Shown in pieces: positions 13,601 through 25,318 of a stretch of DNA of 64,000 nt. A program made the translations under genes and the position numbers. The number at the start of each line of letters is the position of its first letter. The stretch's first letter is position 1. Where the stretch lies: positions 18,042,860-18,106,859 of the forward strand of contig NC_135244.1 of NCBI RefSeq assembly GCF_947623445.1, in the 5' to 3' direction. The DNA comes from Clavelina lepadiformis. Lineage: Eukaryota; Chordata; Ascidiacea; Aplousobranchia; Clavelinidae. The notes below the pieces were generated by a model. That model saw nothing but the letters and a program-made list of their open reading frames with translations. It searched no databases and was not told the DNA's origin.

Positions 13601-13617
13601 GTACTTGTTTGTTTCAG
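13600..13617 (+). promoter_or_regulatory. Possible trans-splice or 5'-UTR acceptor of gene C
   Basis: A strong T-rich tract ends in TTTCAG at 13617, 40 bases upstream of the ATG of gene C, with no recognised donor upstream. In ascidians many mRNAs receive a spliced leader at such an acceptor. An ordinary 5'-UTR intron would look the same. Confidence 0.35.
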
Positions 13618-13657
13618 AATTTAGTAGCTAACGAAATTAAAAAGAAACAAATAAACC

Positions 13658-16600
13658 ATGAGCATGAGTTCTTCGAAGACCTACGAAAACCTACATTTTT
13701 CCGTGGATCTTGTTCAAGGTCTCAACAAGTAAGCATATTAAATGTTATGGTAAGATGATGATAACATTGCTTTGATATACAGTACACTGTGCATAAAACG
13801 GACAAGTCATGACCAGTCACATTCATGGATCCATTTTATTCGATATCCATTATGTAGCTTATAGAATCAGCCCTTGGCACATTTGGCAGCTGTGTTTTAT
13901 GTCTCACACTCCTTTTGTAGTTAGAAGTCACGTTGTAATTTCAAAGAACTTACTGTATAATATTATATTTTAAACGGATAATTTTACATGTCTTAAAATT
14001 TTTTTAAAATTTCAATGTTGCTTTCTTGTGTTTACTGCTTTTCTTTTCACCATGCTGATTAACACTGCATTACAACAATTGGTTGGTTTTGAGTCAAGCG
14101 CACACTCTACATAAAGAAAAACTAGGAGCCACAATGAAAAAAATTATTGCATTACGCCATCACATACATTCCGTAAATTATGTTTTTAGCAAAACCATCT
14201 TAAATAGCAATTTCATAATTAACAACTAATTGCTTTGTAAAATTAATGGATGCATTATATGCTAGGTATTTTACAGTGTTAATCCTCAAAGGGACTGAAG
14301 AAATTATTGGTTATTTTCGATAACGTGTCCATTATAGGTGATGTTGAGATGTAATAAAAAGAACAGGAAACCATCCGGATCTGAATTTTTATCCGATATA
14401 AGCGTTTATTCATTATTATTAATGCATCCATTTTATGCTAGGTCTATTGTATGTTGGCGAACGCTGGGCATATACGGTGTTAAAAGTTAGGACATATGAT
14501 GGTTAAGAGATGAATATTATATCATGTCTTTTATTTTTTTTACATACAAATGCATGGAATAGACATGAGCAAATTTAATCGAAAATGGAAATAAATTAAA
14601 GGTTTTGGCTTTGAAATATATAAGTAACATATATATTTGTAACTTGCGAGTTTACTCATTTGCTTATAAATATAATTTTTACCTCACCGTTATTATTTAT
14701 GGGAAATGGCTTGCTAAAATCATGACTTGTATTGAAATTAAAGACAAAGACTGGATGATAGATACTGTGATATCACCTTAATAGTAGCAGATAACAAATT
14801 TCCTGCTCATCGAAGTGTTTTATCTGCCAGCAGTGAATATTTTGACACCATGTTCTCATCTAAGGTAAGATTTACTTAGTTGTTGTATTAAGTTGCTAAT
14901 TAAAGGGACGTGTATTAGTGCTAATGTTTTAGTCCATCATTTGCATGTGATTTAACATAGCAGTTATGAAAACAAAAGTTGTAAACTGGAAGTTAACTTA
15001 ATAATGTAGTTAGTTCTTAGTAATCCACGTTTTAAAGTCGGTTGGCATTATTCTGTCGTAGTAGTACACTTAAGCGTTAATGTTTGCTACCGATCAGTGT
15101 ATCGGAGAGTGCAAAATTAAGTTCACTAAAAGCCACTAAAAACATGATAAGCATTTCCAGCATCCTTTACACCGCATACCTGACTACCTGGAGAAAAATC
15201 TTTGTAAAGTCACATGAAAAGTTTATTTGGCCCGAGAATAAAGACTTTGTCAACATACTTGAACAGAGCTTATTTTTAAATTATACCAGGATGAACTTGT
15301 TAAGACTTATTTGTACATAGCAGATGAAAGAACAATTTGCGAAAGTTGTTTCAATCAAGGAAATTACCGCATTGGCCATGACGAAGGTTTTAACATTTGT
15401 TTACACAGGAAGTGTAACTCTCACTAAAAAAAATGTGAATGAGATATTACAAGCTGCATCCCTCATGAGAATTGAAGGTATGTTTATCATGTTGTACTTT
15501 TATTATAATATTAGAGTGATAATAACGTAAAATAACGATAGGGTGTGCAATACAAGTTACACTGTCTCTAACTTTTAGCTCTGAATACTTAGTACCACAT
15601 ATCGAGATTGAAAGTCGTTTTTTGTATACTTTTGTATTACATTTCAGGTTTATGGTAGTCATGTGCTTTTCGTCTGTTTTAACATATTATTATTTTAACG
15701 AATTATTGATTATTTACTGTGTTCGTGATTGCAATAGATATTATGCAAGAATAAGATGAAATCAGAACAAGGACCTGACTGTTTGCGTTTAATTAGCATT
15801 TTGTGAACTTGTATATTATTTTCAGCGTATACATTTCAACTAGAAATAGCAATCGTTTTACAAACTTCTGCCAGCTTAAAGTAAATTAACATGTCCTTTA
15901 ATTAATAAGTTAATAAGCTTCAATTGTATTTTATTTTACCAAGATACCGACAATTATGCAATCTAGCTTTATAATCTGGCTGCCGTTAAAGAAAGGCGTA
16001 TAACACATGCAAACAAAAACACATATATCTATCAGAAGGTATACATGGTCTAACACAGACATACTTGTAACTACATAACTGGAGTATTGAAAAATCATCT
16101 GTGTTTTAAAGCCATACAAAGCTTTCCTTGATATGAAGACATAGAATAAATACTTTACTATCATTACAATGTTTTCCCACTCTGGATTAAGTAGCAAATG
16201 CATAAAAAGTTGTGAAGTGAAAACACATTCATTTCTGCCATTTTTAGCTTTATTGGGAATTGCTGTAAAATTCCTTTTGGAAGACTTAAAGCCAACAAAC
16301 TGTTTGTATTACCGCAATCTTGGTCAACTGTACTCTTTGGAGGCTCTTGTTGAACAAGCTGTGGCATGCATGATACAAAACTTTGAAGAGGTTTCACAGA
16401 ATGAAGATTTTTGTCACCTTGAAATCTCTGAACTTGAAAGCTTGGTGTCATCTAATGACATAAAGGTGATGGTGATTTTACACTATATGTATAGACTATA
16501 ATATCAATTTGAATGTAATAATATGAAGTCTAATAAAAGTGAATTTTTTTTAGATTTCTTAATTTTATATAAACTTTTCAGTTGAAGTATTAGTTAAGTG

Positions 16601-19600
16601 TTTAGATGTTAAATTGTTTCAGCGAAGAACTTTTTTATGTAAGTTTGACATGATAGAGTTAATTTGATTTAGGTGGATTATGAGTACACTATATTTGAAG
16701 CGATTGTTAAATGGGTTAAACACGATGAAGAAAATCACAAGAAATATTTCTTAAAACTTTTCAAACATGTTCGCATGCAGCACATAAGTACAGGATATCT
16801 TTCATATAAACTGAGGAAAGAGGTTCAATCATTTTAAATTTTGTGTTTAAAAGTACTGTTTTTTTATTTCACCAAATCATAATAATTATTTTCAACAAAT
16901 AATAATTAGATATGAATTTTAATATATCTTTTGTCCCTTTGAAAGGAGGCCTAATACAATGTAGCAGTTGTAACTAAATACTGTTGTTTTATTCAAGGCA
17001 ATGGTGAGAACAAGTTTGGAATGTAGGGATCTGGTTGAAGATGCTCTTCTTTATCATGTAAATCCGGCACGCTACCAACCTCAGCCTCATCGGAAAGAGG
17101 ACTATTTAAGTACATCTAGTTTTAAATCTTCTGATAACTCTTCTCGTCTACTTTTATCATAATAATTCAACTACAGACTCACTTATATTCATTCGGCTAA
17201 GGATTTGCCTCATCCATACTGTAGCGTTGTTTGTTTTGATGATTATATCAGTCTTTTGGTCAAGTAAGACATAGATTTTACTGACTACAACTCAGTTGGC
17301 AGATCCATGTACTACCTCTGCCGTTGTTACAGATACTATCTTCGATATCAGATTGTCAACAACTAGAAGTCTAAATCTTATGCGATTTGCAGGGTGACCA
17401 AAAGTCATAACTGCCTGTCATTCTTCAAAAATATTTTTTAAACATATAATTTTACAGAAACCAATACCATTCTATGCTTTAATGAGGAAAATAGTAGCAT
17501 AGACTTTTATGACATTCAAACAGAGTCCATTGTAAATGAAGCAATCAGTGAGGTACGGTACAATTAATTTTACGTATTTATATTATGTTATTAATTAGAT
17601 AAGTTGTGTTGTAAAATAAATAATGAAAATAATTCGGTAAACAATTGTAACATATTTTAGGATTTGTACCCTCTAACTGGCTGTGCAGTAGGAAGTAATG
17701 GTGAAAAAGCTGTCTTTTGTGGTGGAGAATTGATTGGGCAAGCATCTAACAAAGTAGTTTTTTTTGATGGAAATATATTTCAAACCTTGCCCCCTATGAA
17801 CAAATTTCGGACTTCTCCTGCAGTGGTTTATGCCGGAGGTGAATTATTTTTATTCTGTAAAGATTTCGTTCCCTTTTTTAGTCAATCATAAACTTTGTTT
17901 TGTCAGATTTACTGTTGGTGATGGGTGGTGAAACAAATTGTATTCAAAGAAACTACCGAGGACGAAATATTCCAGATATACGAGATCAGAATGTGTTACA
18001 AAATGATTTGGAGTTGTATAACTTCCAAAACAAACGGTGGATTGTTGATGCACGACTGAAGACACCACGATGTTGTGCTTCTGCTGTATTCTTGCAAGGT
18101 AAACAAAGCTGTACAATATGGCTACAAAAAAGAAAAAAGTAGGCTAACGAGTTTCATGAATATTGTTGCAGATGAAGTGTATTTGCTTGGTGGACGGAGT
18201 TCTGGACAAAATCAACGAGGTATATAAATAAATAAGCAAAAGGTTTATATACTCTGAAGTGTAAACCTTATTTAAATAATTTTCGGAAATTACATTGCTT
18301 CTGTAAATTAGTCTGTACATGTCAGTTTCTGATGCATTTTTAGTTTCCTTAAATATGTTTAAGAAATAGTAGTTCACGTGTCTACTCTGTTTTTAAATTT
18401 TTACTGTATTTTTTTGCTTGCGTGGTATTGTTTGTGGAAAATTTCACCTCGTATTCAGATACGGCTTAAATTTCAGTAAAATTTTTCAGTGGACCATTAC
18501 ATGTTATCTATAACAATTGTTTTTCAGAAACAATGAATATCCTTGCTAGCTTTCTCACTGAATAAAACTGTTGTTTTTAGCATAAAAAAAACAGGTTATT
18601 GTAAGATAATTAGTTGAAACATAGCTAACTTATAAGTATTATGGCGTTTATGTGATTATATTAAACTTTTACAGTTTATAATTTGGTTGAAATCTACAAC
18701 ACAAACACAAAACAATGGACAGCAAGACAATCGATGAATGAAGCAAGGAAATCGTTTGGATCTGCCTTTATTAATGACAAGATTCTTGCCATTGGTAAAA
18801 TTTTTAAGATTAGTTTATTTCGTTCTAGCTTAGTATTATAGTGTTAAGAACATAACAATACTAAGTTCACAAGAAAACTAGATGTGAAAGTAGATGGTGC
18901 TGCACTATTTGCTTTGCCCTTAAGAAAAACTGATGTTTAGTAGCTCTTTTCACAGCACTAAATTCCGGCAGAAATGGAAAACGTAAAAGCCTTGTAAAAA
19001 CCGTACTCATTAAAAGTTAAATGCAGATACCGACATGCTCGGTTATCATCACTCAGCTGTGAGAAATCTTTGCTTAGTTTTAGTTGTGTAAAGACTTCTT
19101 TCGTTTGAAAGTGAAGATTGTAATGACTTGGTTTTATACCAAGTAGCCTAATCACAAAAAATACAATCGCATGCTAGCATCAGTTTCTCTTGGACGTGGT
19201 ATTAAGATGATATGAGGTCTAACTTTGACCAAAAACTTTGCCTGTTGTTGGTATGGTACTGTAATATTTGTTCACAAAGTGAGGAAAGTACTGCACAATC
19301 TAAGCTTGGTGATTATTTCTCACCACTCAAGTCTTGCTCTGGCTACCAAGCTTGTCCGTAAACATTTTGTTATAAACAAAACCAATATTGGCCTTGACCA
19401 CCAATATTTTTAATGACGATGCAGCATAATCAAATATCAAATCTGCAACCTGAATAGCAGTATCGTACCACTGCAGCAAGTTATCTCGGGTTTTCAATCG
19501 GTCATCTTGTTTGTTCTTTCATGCAAACAGAGAAATAGTTTACCCCTAACTCACTGATCACTATAACTATTGAATTACAACCATATTATCTTTTTTGTTT

Positions 19601-20362
19601 TGCTTCGTGCCATGTGTATTATAGATTACATAGTTTTGCAACCTTCAGTTTAATAAATAGAAATAGTTTTTATTATTGTAAAGATACGGACAGCTAAACG
19701 TTTTTAAAGGTAATTTTTCAAAACCAAAACACGTAATGGATATTTTTCTTTTGAATAAAAATTCAAATATCTTTGACCAGCAAATAGTTGAGATACATAA
19801 GGCTGTTAAAGTGGCCGTTCATTAAAAAATGAGTTATAGGATGGAAGAAGTTAACTTTTTTGTTGTGATATTGTTGATAGGCGATAAAAATTTGGTAATA
19901 AAATAACAGTTATTTTATATTTTCCCCATTGTTAAGGAGGATTTGATGAACGTGAAAGGCCATTAAATTCATCTGAATTTCTTGACATAGCAACTGATGT
20001 TTGGACATCTTTGCCTCCGCCTTTTCCTTGGTTTGATTCAATATTGACATGCTTTGTTGGAAACAAAATATATGCTGCAATGTCAGTTCAACTAAATGCC
20101 TACGGCTGTGCCTACGGCTGTGCCTATGAGTATCTTTATTAGGCCTAGCGTACAGCGATTTCAACATACGTTAATTGTAGACTTGCAAAGTGGTGTAGAC
20201 CTCTTTGCAAGGGTAACAAAGAACTTACTTACATTCTGTAACATTCTTTGTAGAAAAAACAGCAAGGGTATCTACAAAGCGAGTGCTTTTTCCAATGAAT
20301 GGGTTGAAGTGTACTCAAATCCAAGTAATGTGTGCAACATGGTTGCAGTTTGCCGCAAATAA
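13658..20362 (+). CDS. KLHL gene C: complete BTB-BACK-Kelch protein, 586 aa
   Basis: Likely cullin-3 ligase substrate adaptor. Thirteen plus-strand exons give 587 codons: 13658-13728, 14744-14864, 15324-15477, 16248-16465, 16673-16822, 16998-17109, 17458-17552, 17661-17838, 17907-18098, 18172-18219, 18675-18794, 19937-20129, 20254-20362 (TAA). The first exon ([20 protein letters not shown]) begins after AAACC, a fair start context. [23 protein letters not shown] and [40 protein letters not shown] and [17 protein letters not shown]. The kelch blades carry FCGG, VMGG, YLLGG and AIGG, but the first (exon 7) has lost its glycine pair. The penultimate exon ends in a tandem 12-base repeat coding [11 protein letters not shown] that has no counterpart in genes A and B, so the exact donor there (20129) is less sure. 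The large introns (over 1 kb) are unlike the compact gene B. It is divergent from genes A and B. Confidence 0.88.
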
Positions 20363-20504
20363 GAGGGAACGGTATCGATTGTATCCCTTACACACATAGG
20401 AGAATCTTAATTGTTTGGAGACGAACATAATGGTTACGTTCGTAATGGGACATTTCAAAGCACATTACTTTTGTAACTAAAACGAAATAGAAAAATCATG
20501 CCTT

Positions 20505-20541
20505 TCCCTGGCCACAGAAACTGGGTTTCGTGGCCCTGGGA
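20505..20541. repeat. Imperfect inverted repeat (hairpin)
   Basis: TCCCTGGCCACAGAAAC pairs with GTTTCGTGGCCCTGGGA around a loop of a few bases, with small bulges. It could be a transposon remnant, a structured 3' UTR element of gene C (stop at 20362), or chance. Confidence 0.4.
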
Positions 20542-21257
20542 TGGACTTTCTTGTGAGGTTTCCTTTCTATCATCCATCTCCACACCATTGATCAATGCAG
20601 TAATTATTTACTTATCAATCCGGCAGTAACTTGACGTAAACGTTTTTTAGTACACCTTGTCTTGTTTCCCTGTTTGTATTTAATCACTTAAATCTTAACG
20701 ATTTAGTCATTTAGTGTGTTATTTCTTGTACTTTATTTTGTTATGCGTTTATTTTTGCTTTTGATGTAGTTTTGCTAAATTCGGATATAATTAATGCACT
20801 TGGGCTAGGTGGTCGTGCTAACCTGCCGCCGTGGTAGCACTATTCTATTTTACATTTTACACGTTTTAAGCTCTCGGAGCTTGGCTTTGCCTCTTTCTCC
20901 GGTTCGATAATGCATTTGTTTTTATTGTGCTATAACAATGGTTACCACAAGCCGAACAAACTGCAAGGGATAAAAAGACTCGAGGTAGATTTTGTTAAGA
21001 CTTAACTTGCGTAAGTTTTCAATTAACATACGATACATACCCTAACATTATACATTTAACATATGTTAGACTTTCATTTGTCTTTTGTACCGACTGCTTT
21101 ACTACGTATGAAGATTGTAGAGCTTTCTGTAAGCATAGATTTATCTTCCTTATAGCAATTTTATCGTTTGGCATGATATACTTCGTCTTAACTAATTGCG
21201 TTTTTCAAAAATTTTCTTATCACAACGAAATTATTGCAAAAATTAAACTAAGAAATC

Positions 21258-21482
21258 ATGAACATAATGAGTGATGCTGTTTGTTTTAACATTCGTTATT
21301 TTATGTTTATATGGACTGTGCTAGCTTTAGCTGTGTTAGAAAACTGTATCTTGGCAAATTACTTACTAGCCCTGAAATCAGACAAAGAAAACATTACTGT
21401 ACCTGTAGTTAAGCGCAGAGATAGTGCTACAGGGAGAAGTAGACAAATTTCTTCTGGGTTACAAGCCAATAATAATATATAG
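21258..21482 (+). CDS. Possible small secreted or membrane peptide, 74 aa
   Basis: Unrecognised. The frame starts MNIMSDAVCFNIRYFMF, followed by a hydrophobic stretch (IWTVLALAVLENCILA, about residues 18-33) that could act as a signal peptide or anchor. A polar tail follows with a KRR at about residues 51-53 and a GRSR further on, which resemble prohormone-convertase sites. No poly(A) signal, intron structure or second copy supports it, and the frame is short enough to arise by chance. Confidence 0.2.
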   Translation: MNIMSDAVCFNIRYFMFIWTVLALAVLENCILANYLLALKSDKENITVPVVKRRDSATGRSRQISSGLQANNNI

Positions 21483-22038
21483 TAGTAATTCTCTGGTTTA
21501 TTTAATACCACAGTGGTGTATTAGTCATAGAAAATCGAAATCATGCAGTAAACAAAATCACAATTTTACTACAAATCTTCATATTAGACTTGTAATGAAA
21601 ATGTGGTATATGGTACCTTAACCTGTAAGGTTTGCCCACTTCACTACAAAGTCTGTTTACTTGTGTATATCTTAACAGTGAACATTGATAGACTTCAGCA
21701 ATAATAACACCGGAATGACAACTGTATAATCTGATTATATTAAAGCTTCATTAAACGAATAAATCAAGATAAAACATTGTTACAGCAACAGCATAAAAAC
21801 ATGTTGCGGCGTTGAACGTAATAGCCAAAAGACTGATAAGTGATAACTCGTAATGCACGCACAGTAACAGGGAAGCAATCGATTACGTCACGCAGTGTTA
21901 TGCTTCACTGATTCGATAGATGAGAATTCTATGTCGTACACAATTTTATATTACATTAATTCATAATATTATCACAGACTATTACATACCGTTTTAGTTT
22001 TCGAGATATGTATACGAATAAGCTCTGAAAAATTATAC

Positions 22039-22195
22039 TTTTAAACAAACATTTTCAGGCTTGTGAACTATAAGAAAGCTTCCATAAAATGCAGTAGACA
22101 TGGCCTGCTTAGCGTTATCCAGAATTTGATCAGTGGACACAAGAACCCTCTTCTTGTTTTTGGTATCGAATAAATAAAAACACTTTACGGAAGGT
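22039..22195 (-). pseudogene. Possible kelch-like exon
   Basis: Opens after a good acceptor (tttatttgcag) on the minus strand, reads SVKCFYLFDTKNKKRVLVST, then AMSTAFYGSFLIVHKPENV, and ends at a donor-like GTATAA. The 'YxFDTKNKKW...' shape resembles a kelch blade, and it lies downstream of other KLHL debris on the same strand. It lacks the GG pair. It could instead be an exon of an unrelated gene. Confidence 0.3.
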
Positions 22196-22434
22196 CTGCA
22201 AATAAAAAAGAAGTTACTGGAACAAACTAGGCCTATAAATGCAAGGTGGGGAGGTATAATGCAAAGTAAATCAATGCTTATGTAGTACATATGGTACTAA
22301 AACTAGAATCGTTTCACAGCCTCACTTACGCGAGGGTTCCAACCTACACACAGATGATCATATTGGAATCCTTATAACAACCATCTAATATTTATTATTT
22401 TACGACATTAAATTTTCCAGTTAAGCCATGTAAA

Positions 22435-23290
22435 GTTTGCCGAAGTCAACTTGAACGAAAACTTCCTGAAACTTCTCTTTTGTAAGTGTTCGCTTTCATG
22501 ACTACATTTGCACGCGAGTAGATGCAACCAAACCGCAGAAGAACAAGCAGATTGAAGGTTTGAGATTTGCTACGAAATAGCTCTTGATAATATCTTGCAC
22601 ATCTTTAATAATAACAAATTGACTTGTTCAAAATTGGAATAGCCTCGTTGGAGTTACGTATTCTAAAAGATATTTTCAACTGCTGATAATATAAAAAGTT
22701 CCGTCTTTCAACAGAGTGACAAATAAAAAAAAACAGTTCAATTTTTTGAAAACTCAAACCTTCGATTCGATTGAAATTTTAATTCGATTAAATTTAAATT
22801 TCGATTAAACGATAAAATCTGGAACAGAAAGTTTCTAGTTCAAATCCAGGAACTTTAGAGGAACTAAAAGAAATTATTAAGGAGATTTGGTGCAATTATA
22901 TTGACCAAAATGTGTGCAAAAACCTCACAGGTTCCATGCTTTGCCGTATCCAAAATGTCATCAAAAGCAAAGGCTACCATATTAAATATTAGTACAGATG
23001 ACGCTATTTGGTGAATATTGAAGGTATACGACGTATGGAAAAAAAATTAAAAGTCGGCTTTTTGAGTTTTTTTTTTTAAAGTTTTGTGCCTGCACTGTAG
23101 GTGTTGCGAAGTTACACAAGCAATAGAATAGACTACAACGCATGTAAGCACAAAAACAAATGATTGTACAAGCTCTTTAGAGCGAGCAAACGTCTTGCTT
23201 TTATAACTATTTTTTGTAAGCTAACTACCTGTTGATTGTCTTCAAAATATTTGACGAACGTAATTTTTCTGAAAGTTTTGTGAGGGACAT
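22435..23290 (-). pseudogene. Decayed KLHL copy, split by a Tc1 fragment
   Basis: At 23290-23229 there is an intact-looking first coding exon: ATG, residues MSLTKLSEKLRSSNILKTIN, and a GT donor in phase 2, very close to the first exon of gene B (RSSNILNKIN). At about 22610-22435 lies a diverged BACK exon (DIIKSYFVANLKPSICLFF) whose frame soon breaks. The BTB exons that should lie between are missing, and the gap is occupied by a Tc1 transposon end. It is a broken duplicate of gene B. Confidence 0.65.
22818..23100 (+). mobile_element. Truncated Tc1/mariner element, 3' end
   Basis: The plus strand encodes the C-terminal tail of a Tc1-like transposase: SSNPGTLEELKEIIKEIW, then SMLCRIQNVIKSKGYHIKY and a stop. 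This is the family's usual ending (IQAVIKAKGGHTKY type). About 100 bases on, the sequence ends AAAGTTTTGTGCCTGCACTGTAG, which resembles a Tc1 terminal repeat. The 5' two thirds, including the catalytic DDE region, are absent. Confidence 0.75.
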
Positions 23291-23507
23291 AACGGCTTGC
23301 AATCAATTTGAACCAGAAAATATCTTTCCCAACTCCTCACTATGCAAGTGTCAAGTAGAGCGCAGTACTTTCGAGACTATTGAAAGTTGCATTAAAATCC
23401 TAGGTAACCAAAATATTGGGAAAAGCTAGTACGGTTGTGTTTCTGGCATATGCTACGTTTATACAACCATGCTCCATGTGTCGTCACACATGTTCTAGAA
23501 TCTAGAA

Positions 23508-24016
23508 CAGTGGTTCCCAACCTTTTTTGGTGTCGGGGCCGAATTTCAGACTTCATAGTACGTATGGAGCTGCATGAAAACACTCAAGTAATTATAACGA
23601 AAATTTTAAAGCATGAAATCATGTACCAACGAATAGCAACACTAACAAGAAAAATAACACAAATCAATTTAATGTCCAACTTGGCATTGGCTTTGAGCTT
23701 TAATAACTTTGTCAAAGCGAGGCGCAATTGTGGTTTAGGATTCAGGAGGCGGTTTATGATTCACAATAAGTAGACAATGGACCTTTCACAACAGTATAAA
23801 GTAGGCTACAAGGTGTAACTGTAAGATGTAAAATGAAAAATTTGTAAACAATTTTGACCTAACGCTATAAATTTTGACCAATTTTTGACTTTTTTTGACA
23901 AGTCAAAAAATAATCGCCCTAATTATTACAAATAGATTTTTTATTTTTAGTGGGATTTTCAGGGGTCATTGAGAGCCGCAAGAAAGCTACCTTGGAGCCG
24001 CGGTTGGGAACCACTG
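23508..24016. mobile_element. Non-autonomous hAT (Buster-like) element, 509 bp
   Basis: Perfect inverted ends CAGTGGTTCCCAACC / GGTTGGGAACCACTG, flanked by identical 8-bp duplications ATCTAGAA (23500-23507, 24017-24024). No transposase remnant was recognised inside. The nnnTAnnn site fits Buster-type hATs. Confidence 0.9.
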
Positions 24017-24134
24017 ATCTAGAAGATACTGAGCGGCTCTAAAAATAAAGCCCACTAACGACTCTCGCTTACTTAGCACTAGCATACAGAGCAATGTTAC
24101 GAATTGACTCATACAGCAGCTAGACTATCTAGAG

Positions 24135-24494
24135 CAGCGGTTCCCAAACTGGGGTCCGCGGACTAACTAGGGTCCGTAAAGCAGTTTCAGAGGGTCCGCA
24201 ATAAGAATTAGTCTTTAAAGCTTTAAAGCAGTTTCAGAAGGAGGATGTAGTACACGACATGAGAGTTGCACTATCCAAAACCAAACCAAACATTGATGAG
24301 TTAATTGCAGCAAAACAAGTGCACCCATCCCATTAAACGCTTACCGTATTTGTTAGTTTTTGCTTTTTCTTTCATTGGTGTGGTTTTTGCATTTTTTCCT
24401 ATAGCATTCTTTGATTTTTATAGGGTCGCGAAATACCTAAATAATTGCAAAGGGTCCGCCGGGCAAAATTTTTAGAAAAGTTTGGGAACCGCTG
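24135..24494. mobile_element. Internally deleted Buster-type hAT element, 360 bp
   Basis: Inverted ends CAGCGGTTCCCAAACT / AGTTTGGGAACCGCTG with perfect 8-bp duplications ATCTAGAG (24127-24134, 24495-24502). Inside, the plus strand at about 24240-24336 still reads the last residues of a hAT transposase (HDMRVALSKTKPNIDELIAA, then HPSH and a stop), the C-terminal ending of the ZBED5/FAM200 (Buster) group. The element is therefore a deletion derivative of a known autonomous type. Confidence 0.92.
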
Positions 24495-24502
24495 ATCTAG
24501 AG

Positions 24503-25084
24503 GGATATAAAAGTTCAAACACACTAACAGGTTACCGTTATACTCACTACAGAATGTATATAATCAATAAACACATTATTCTGCGTTTGGTGCGATCTGC
24601 TTCGACTGACGCCAAATTACGTTGAACGAGATGAACGGTTCTCTGGCAAACAAACAAATGATCTAGAGTTCAAGACTCTAGAGAAAGGTAAATCATTTGC
24701 TCTTTTGTCCACAAAATCGGTCAAACCGAACTCGTTCTCCCTGGTCCCTAACACGCTTTGAACAGTTTGAACAAACAGGCTCAAACCACTTGCTATAAGA
24801 AATACAACCTACTGACTTTGCTTAATTTGCCTCTAACTATAAGGTAGGATTTGATTGGGTTGGTGTTGCAGGTTCCTATAGTTGACACGATGTTTCCGCT
24901 TCGATTTTTAAAAGACTAACGTTTACTTTCTTGCGTCTTTGTCTTATGGGTAAATTGCTTGTAGAGGTTGTTCGTACATTTACTTGGATTTACATTTATT
25001 TACATTTACCTTTGCAGCCCTTCAAGCTGAAATAAATTTTTTAACAAACAACCTACGTTTTTGCATGCTGATGTTTTAATATAG
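24503..25084. other. No gene seen
   Basis: Spacer with several chance TCTAGA motifs near 24655-24690, similar to the target sites of the two elements to the left. Confidence 0.3.
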
Positions 25085-25287
25085 TCGATGACAAAACATA
25101 CGATTCCCATGACAGTATTACAAAGTTTGCAATGTACGTTGGTATGAAGAAGTATGACAATCCTTTCGACAAACGGATCATTAACGACATTTCAAACGGT
25201 TTTACCTCACCTGTATTGAAACGAAAAATTGTTCTAAGGTTGTATTCATTTCACAACAGAGTGACTGAAGGTGGTAATATACAATAG
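25085..25287 (+). CDS. Possible terminal exon, unrecognised
   Basis: Opens after TTTTAATATAG and stays open for about 65 codons (VDDKTYDSHDSITKFAMYVG, then KKYDNPFDKRIINDISNGF) to a TAG at 25285-25287. The composition (many charged residues, few low-complexity runs) looks protein-like, but no partner exon, family or start codon was found. It is convergent with the FN2 gene. Could be chance. Confidence 0.2.
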
Positions 25288-25318
25288 AGATATTGAAATA
25301 TATAGACTGTATCCAACC

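Larger units (their letters stand above)
20363..22038. other. Downstream spacer of gene C
   Basis: Holds a hairpin (20505-20541) and one short secretory-looking frame (21258-21482), both listed separately. No other gene, element end or repeat was recognised. Confidence 0.3.
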
